Shown here piece by piece: positions 21,782 through 25,453 of a stretch of DNA of 25,453 nucleotides. The position numbers and the translations under genes are program-made. The stretch comes from an uncultured Oscillospiraceae bacterium. GTDB lineage: Bacteria > Bacillota > Clostridia > Oscillospirales > Ruminococcaceae. Positions within the stretch are counted from its first letter, which is position 1. Each line of letters begins with the position of its first letter. The stretch spans positions 1 to 25,453 of the forward strand of contig CAJTMU010000031.1 of NCBI GenBank assembly GCA_910577365.1, in the 5' to 3' direction. Below the pieces are notes generated by a model. It was not told the origin of the DNA and ran no database searches. It saw nothing but the letters and a program-made list of their open reading frames with translations.

Positions 21782-23599
21782 TCACTTATAACTTATTTCT
21801 ATATTCAGCCGCTTTGCTTTTTCCAGCAGTCTGTCGACCGCGCTTTCGGCAGTCACAGAACTCTCGGCGGCTTCCTTTCGTTCGGTTTGCAGCTTTATTT
21901 TAAATCCCAAAGCGCCGCATATTTCGTGTTCCAACGTTCTCAGCGGCTCGTCTTTCATGCTGTTCAGCATATTGCTTGCGGAACGCACTGTAAGCGTATT
22001 TCCTATTATTTCCGCTTCGGAATCCGCCAGCAAGGCGCGTTTCATATCGTCAAGCTTTTCAACGGCGGCGCGCCATTTTTCGGGAGTAATATCCTGGGCG
22101 TGCAGCTTTTCGTGCTGCGTCTGCGAAGCTGGTTTTACGGCTTGTCCGACAAGGGGTGACACCATCGGTTCAGACGGCGCATAACTGTCGTAATCCGGCG
22201 GTGGAGCGCCATAATCGTCGGGCGGAGGCATAAAATCGTCGAACGCAGGCGGTGCGCTTTCCGCGAACGGCTGCGGAGGTTCTGGAGAGCTTTTCGCGGG
22301 GTTGCCCTTTACTATCTCCATGGTCTCGCGGCTTAGTTCGCGCAGCTTAGCGATATTCGCCGCCTCCTGCTTCGACATTTTTTCGGGGGGAGTGGGCTTG
22401 AACTCCTCTTTCGGAGTTTCTGCGGGCATGATATTAAGCGCGGGCGAGACTGTGCATCCTGAGGAGGGCGAAACTGGTGCGTCGGATATTGGTTTTCGCT
22501 CAGCTGACGCCGCCGTACCAAGACCAAGACACATTTTTACGAGACACATTTCCGCCAAAGTCTTGCGCTGCTTGGTTTTCCCGATATCGTCCGCGCACTG
22601 CTGCAGAAGAGACAGACAGCGCAGGATATCGCCAAGGGCATATAATCCGCATATCCTCTCTATTTCGGGGTATTCGTCCGGCATAGCGGAGAGCAGCTCC
22701 TTGTCCGCGGGAGCGGTCTTGAACAGCATTAAATCGCGGTAATGTCCGCTCAACTCGTCTATTATACGTGCTATATCCTTCGAGCCTTTATGAAGATCAT
22801 TCAGAAGCCTAATGCAGCCCGAAACGTCCTTTGCCGCTGTCATTTCCGAAAACGCGAACAAGTGCCGCGTATCGGCAACACCAGCGCAGCTTCTCACCAG
22901 TTCCGAGGTCACATGAGAGTCTGCCGAGATACATCTGTCCAGCACTGAGAGCGCGTCTCTCATTCCGCCGTCGGAAAGCCGTGAGATAAGCTCCGCTGCG
23001 TCCCTGTCAAGCGTCACGCCCTCTTTTTCAGCTACGCTCAGCAGGCGTTCGGCGCTGTCCGCAATATCTATCCGCCTGAACTCAAAGCGCTGGCAGCGTG
23101 AAAGTATAGTCGCGGGCACTTTGTGCAGCTCGGTTGTCGCAAGTATGAACTTGACATGCTCAGGCGGTTCCTCCAGCGTTTTCAGCAGTGCGTTGAACGC
23201 CTGAAGCGACAGCATATGCACCTCGTCAATTATATACACCCTGTACTTGCAGCTTACGGGGGTATATGCAACCTCGTCGCGGAGCTGCCTTACGTCGTCC
23301 ACGCCGTTGTTGCTTGCCGCGTCCATTTCGGTGATATCCGTCGCCGCGCCGCTCTCTATCTCGCGGCATGCTTCGCACTCAAGGCATGGATTGCCATTTA
23401 CGGGGCGCAGACAGTTAACCGCCATGGCAAGTATCTTTGCGCAGGAGGTCTTTCCCGTTCCGCGCGACCCCGTAAACAGATAAGCGTGCGCGGCAGTGCC
23501 GCCCGCTATCTGATTTTTCAGGGTAGTGGTTATATGCTCCTGCGATATAACGTCGTCAAACGTTTTCGGACGATACTTTCTGTATAATGCAAGATACAT
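21782..23599 (-). CDS. dnaX: DNA polymerase III subunit gamma/tau
   Basis: The 605-residue clamp-loader ATPase has Walker A GSRGTGKT (44-51), a zinc module with Cys63, Cys72, Cys75 and Cys78, Walker B DEVH (125-128) and an SRC motif in ILSRCQRFEF. Domain III follows to about 370. A Pro-rich linker (about 400-510) leads to a short C-terminal tau-like domain. I see no slippery A-run that would give a separate gamma form. GGGGG (23611-23607) precedes ATG 23599. It is the first gene of dnaX-ybaB, with a NUDIX gene 52 bases upstream. Confidence 0.96.
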   Translation of the reverse strand: MYLALYRKYRPKTFDDVISQEHITTTLKNQIAGGTAAHAYLFTGSRGTGKTSCAKILAMAVNCLRPVNGNPCLECEACREIESGAATDITEMDAASNNGVDDVRQLRDEVAYTPVSCKYRVYIIDEVHMLSLQAFNALLKTLEEPPEHVKFILATTELHKVPATILSRCQRFEFRRIDIADSAERLLSVAEKEGVTLDRDAAELISRLSDGGMRDALSVLDRCISADSHVTSELVRSCAGVADTRHLFAFSEMTAAKDVSGCIRLLNDLHKGSKDIARIIDELSGHYRDLMLFKTAPADKELLSAMPDEYPEIERICGLYALGDILRCLSLLQQCADDIGKTKQRKTLAEMCLVKMCLGLGTAASAERKPISDAPVSPSSGCTVSPALNIMPAETPKEEFKPTPPEKMSKQEAANIAKLRELSRETMEIVKGNPAKSSPEPPQPFAESAPPAFDDFMPPPDDYGAPPPDYDSYAPSEPMVSPLVGQAVKPASQTQHEKLHAQDITPEKWRAAVEKLDDMKRALLADSEAEIIGNTLTVRSASNMLNSMKDEPLRTLEHEICGALGFKIKLQTERKEAAESSVTAESAVDRLLEKAKRLNIEISYK

Positions 23600-23651
23600 A
23601 TTACTACCCCCGATTTATAAGAATTTTCCGCGCGGCGTGCCGGTTACGCTA

Positions 23652-24137
23652 TTATTCGTACTCCGTGCGCAGCGTAAAATTTTCCGGCAGCTCAAATATT
23701 GCTTCCTTTAAAAATTCCGGATAAAAATATTCGTCTTTAAGCCGCTCAAACTCCAGCCACATAAAATCGTTGGTATGAGCCTTTTCATTCAGCGTAAAGC
23801 CGCCGCTTTTGGGAAGCTCCGTGCGCGAAATATCCATAAGGAAATACACGCACAACTCATGAAAACGAATATTGTCTGTTTCTTCCGTAAAGAACGCTTG
23901 GTTAAGCCACAATGGTCGGACAATTTCGGGCGTTGCGAAAAGCTCCTCGCGAATCTCTCTTATAACGGCTTCCTCAGCCGTTTCGCCCATTTTTACCCTT
24001 CCTCCGGGCAGATAGCGGTAGGGCGAGTGCTCGTCGCGCATTGTCAGTATCCTGCCGTCGTTTATCATTACCGCACAAACCCTGTAATTGAATTTCTCGC
24101 CGTTTACATTAAAAGAAATATCCGTTTTGTCCATCAT
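23652..24137 (-). CDS. NUDIX hydrolase
   Basis: The 161-residue protein (ATG 24137, or 24134) has a complete NUDIX box, GRVKMGETAEEAVIREIREEL, fitting GX5EX7REUXEEXGU up to the final glycine, where Phe-Ala follow. Members hydrolyse nucleoside diphosphates linked to another moiety, for house-cleaning or nucleotide-sugar turnover. The N-terminal strand (VNGEKFNYRVCAVMINDGRIL) and the late NDFMWLEFERL are usual. It lies between the SRP RNA and dnaX, an atypical insertion in that arrangement. It has no clear promoter, so read-through from the SRP RNA promoter is possible. Confidence 0.88.
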   Translation of the reverse strand: MMDKTDISFNVNGEKFNYRVCAVMINDGRILTMRDEHSPYRYLPGGRVKMGETAEEAVIREIREELFATPEIVRPLWLNQAFFTEETDNIRFHELCVYFLMDISRTELPKSGGFTLNEKAHTNDFMWLEFERLKDEYFYPEFLKEAIFELPENFTLRTEYE

Positions 24138-24153
24138 GCTCTCCGCACTAATA

Positions 24154-24293
24154 CAAAAAACAAATGCTCTCGGTTATGGGAACAGGCTGACTGCGGCACA
24201 CGAAGAAATCCGCTTAATGCTGCTCGGTTCCCCGCCTGACATGGTTCACAGCACTCCGTTGCGCAGGACCTGTCCCCATAAGCGAGAGCATTT
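24154..24293 (-). ncRNA. ffs: Small bacterial signal recognition particle RNA (4.5S type)
   Basis: On the minus strand the ends pair over a long stem: AAATGCTCTCG (24293-24283) with CGAGAGCATTT (24172-24162), continued by TTATGGG and CCCATAA. The Ffh-binding core is exact: GTCAGG (24240-24235), then CGG-GGAA-CCG with its GGAA tetraloop, then AGCAGC. The RNA is about 132 bases, the short form without an Alu domain. The T-run that ends transcription lies at 24159-24154. It guides membrane-protein ribosomes with Ffh. SRP RNA upstream of dnaX is the usual Firmicute order. Confidence 0.92.
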
Positions 24294-24310
24294 ATTAAAA
24301 TTACTATACT

Positions 24311-24339
24311 ATTATACTCTATTTCTCCAAAAAAATCAA
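24311..24339 (-). promoter_or_regulatory. Promoter of the SRP RNA
   Basis: Minus strand: TTGATT (24339-24334), a 17-base spacer and TATAAT (24316-24311). An AT-rich dyad TTTTAAC/GTTAAAA (24361-24375) lies about 20 bases upstream of the -35 box and could act as an UP element or operator. Confidence 0.75.
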
Positions 24340-24424
24340 GTGGTTTTTTCAAAATAACCCTTTTAACCGTTAAAATGCCATATACTGATATTCGTAGATA
24401 AGCGCTGTGATGAACAATGTCTTG

Positions 24425-25135
24425 TCAGTTTATTTCTTTAAGCGTCTTATATATCTGTTGCATTTGCTTGTCGGTATCGGCTATTGTTTCGGCGCACTGT
24501 TTGAGCTGCTGGGCAAGCTCGGCTGATACCTCCGTATCTGTCTTGTACTTCAATTCATGCTCCAAACTTGCCCAGAAGTCCATTGCTATCGTCCGTATCT
24601 GCACCTCGACGTTTACCATCTCTTTCCTGTCGGAAAGATAAACGGGGGTCTTGATGACAAGGTGCAGGCTGCGGTAACCGTTCGGCTTTGGCTTTTCAAT
24701 ATAGTCCTTGCGCACTATAAGCTCCACGTCGTCCTGCATGGTGAGCAGGTCGGCAACAGTATAAATATCATCTATATAATTGCATATCACCCTTACCCCT
24801 GCAATATCGTTAAGAGCGGCGCGCGCAGCGTCGCAGGTGAATGGGTATCCTTTTCGCTGAAGTTTTTCAAGAATGCTCTGTGGCGATTTCAGTCTGTCCT
24901 CAATATGGTGAATTGGGTTATAGTCATATTTTGACTTAAATTCCCCGTCAAGTATTTCCAGCTTGGTTTTTACTTCTCTTATTGCTGATTCGTAGAGATG
25001 CTCCATTCCGATAAATTCGTAAAGCTGCTCCATCACCTGCTCCTGAGTATTCGCCGGAATAAGACGGGTAACGGGCTGAAGCTCCACGGGTGGGTTGGAA
25101 ATTGTCTTTCTTAATTTCGCTTTTGATATTGTCAT
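24425..25135 (-). CDS. relQ: Small alarmone synthetase, RelQ type
   Basis: The 236-residue single-domain GTP pyrophosphokinase makes (p)ppGpp from ATP and GTP or GDP. Visible RelA/SpoT synthetase motifs are NPIHHIEDRLKSPQSI (73-88), DIAGVRVICNY with Asp110, YIEKPKPNGYRSLHL (145-159) and VEVQIRT with catalytic Glu177, then DFWASLEHELKYK. There is no HD hydrolase domain and no TGS/ACT, which defines the small class. The NPIHHIEDR and EHELKYK segments favour RelQ (YjbM) over RelP. It has an N-terminal extension of ~20 residues. ATG 25135 follows AAAGGAA (25148-25142); an ATG four bases upstream is out of frame. The gap 25136-25275 holds no clear promoter or gene. Confidence 0.9.
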   Translation of the reverse strand: MTISKAKLRKTISNPPVELQPVTRLIPANTQEQVMEQLYEFIGMEHLYESAIREVKTKLEILDGEFKSKYDYNPIHHIEDRLKSPQSILEKLQRKGYPFTCDAARAALNDIAGVRVICNYIDDIYTVADLLTMQDDVELIVRKDYIEKPKPNGYRSLHLVIKTPVYLSDRKEMVNVEVQIRTIAMDFWASLEHELKYKTDTEVSAELAQQLKQCAETIADTDKQMQQIYKTLKEIN

Positions 25136-25275
25136 ACATAGTTCCTTTCAAGTATACAAAATAAACATTTGAGGGTTTTTTCTCCCAACTTAATTTATGT
25201 ATAATAATAGCTTTTGTATAACTATATCACGCGCATAAAGAAATCCTGTTATTGTTGTGTGATTTTTTGCTGAAA

Positions 25276-25452
25276 TTACTTGTTAGCCTCGTCCTGCATG
25301 CTTTGCAACAGTGCCGCAATATCTTCTTCTGACATCTTTCCGCTGCTCGATACAGCGGGTTCGGGAGCAGAAGCGGGTTCAGGCTCAGCTGCCGCGCCTG
25401 CAAGCAGCTTCTCAATATCGTCCTGCGACATCTTTCAGCCACTTGAAGCAGC
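25276..25452 (-). pseudogene. C-terminal end of a protein with FliM-like CheY-binding peptides, interrupted by TGA (partial)
   Basis: The frame enters from the right edge, meets TGA at 25437-25435, continues through Lys-Met (ATG 25431) for 51 codons and ends at TAA 25278-25276. It encodes two related units: MSQDDIEKLLAG, then a Pro/Ala/Glu linker, then SGKMSEEDIAALLQSMQDE. Both resemble the SQDEIDALL peptide at the N-terminus of FliM/FliY that binds CheY-P. The linker end SSSGK before the second unit matches SSG-stop-K before the first, so the TGA most likely replaced a GGA glycine codon. There is no ribosome binding site at ATG 25431. It may be a true nonsense mutation or a sequencing error; the parent protein lies outside. 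Confidence 0.5.
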
Positions 25453-25453
25453 G

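Noticed and set aside
25227..25442. Minus-strand 71-codon frame at the right edge
   Set aside because: It is rich in Arg and Cys and is out of frame with the clear SQDDIEKLL/SEEDIAALL repeats, so it is a shadow.

Overview
The window reads as a chromosome segment of a low-to-mid GC anaerobic Firmicute, most likely a Ruminococcus-like Oscillospiraceae/Ruminococcaceae. The reasons are AGGAGG-type ribosome binding sites, a dnaX-ybaB-recR cluster with a small SRP RNA upstream, a pyruvate formate-lyase pair, a GH130 mannooligosaccharide phosphorylase like that of Ruminococcus albus, a tandem SPOR cell-wall protein and a RelQ-type alarmone synthetase. The genetic code looks standard (TAA, TAG and TGA all end intact genes). 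Assignments come from reading motifs, not from database searches.

Layout. 1-3.6 kb is an eroded cell-envelope region. It holds the end of a SPOR protein and its terminator, a frameshifted remnant of a GT-C-type membrane glycosyltransferase, a second and longer member of the same family broken by one in-frame TAG, and an N-terminally deleted polysaccharide deacetylase. 4.0-5.2 kb is a self-contained GH130 phosphorylase gene with its own promoter and terminator. 5.5-5.8 kb is a small Cys/Gly-rich membrane peptide. 5.9-8.9 kb (minus) is pflB-pflA. 9.3-10.5 kb is a degenerate HMGL-like barrel protein behind a structured leader. 10.9-14.7 kb is a plus-strand run: Cof-type HAD phosphatase, ArsC/Spx-like protein and CNNM/CorC transporter (tightly coupled), then a methyltransferase and an NfeD-like membrane protein. 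14.8-17.0 kb is a chemoreceptor with a consensus promoter, then a second HAD protein. 17.2-17.5 kb (minus) is an acylphosphatase, and 17.7-18.6 kb a lipoprotein. 18.7-24.3 kb (minus) is SRP RNA, NUDIX, dnaX, ybaB, comEC, recR. 24.4-25.1 kb (minus) is relQ. The right edge holds the end of a protein carrying FliM-like CheY-binding peptides, interrupted by a TGA.

How the genes fit together. pflB and pflA form one functional unit (glycyl-radical enzyme and its activase) for mixed-acid fermentation. GH130 would feed mannose 1-phosphate from mannan breakdown. dnaX, ybaB and recR are replication and recombination functions, and comEC (DNA uptake) is inserted among them. The chemoreceptor and the FliM-like peptides suggest a chemotactic organism.

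The most unusual signal is a family of structured intergenic repeats, with six copies in 25 kb on both strands. They share a core near AAATTTTCYGCGAG and a 3' end near GCGGAAAATTTCAAATTTAAAT. Two copies run directly into the ribosome binding sites of pflB and the Cof-type gene. I do not recognise the family. A second unexplained structure is a nested inverted repeat (9391-9469) in the leader of the HMGL-like gene.
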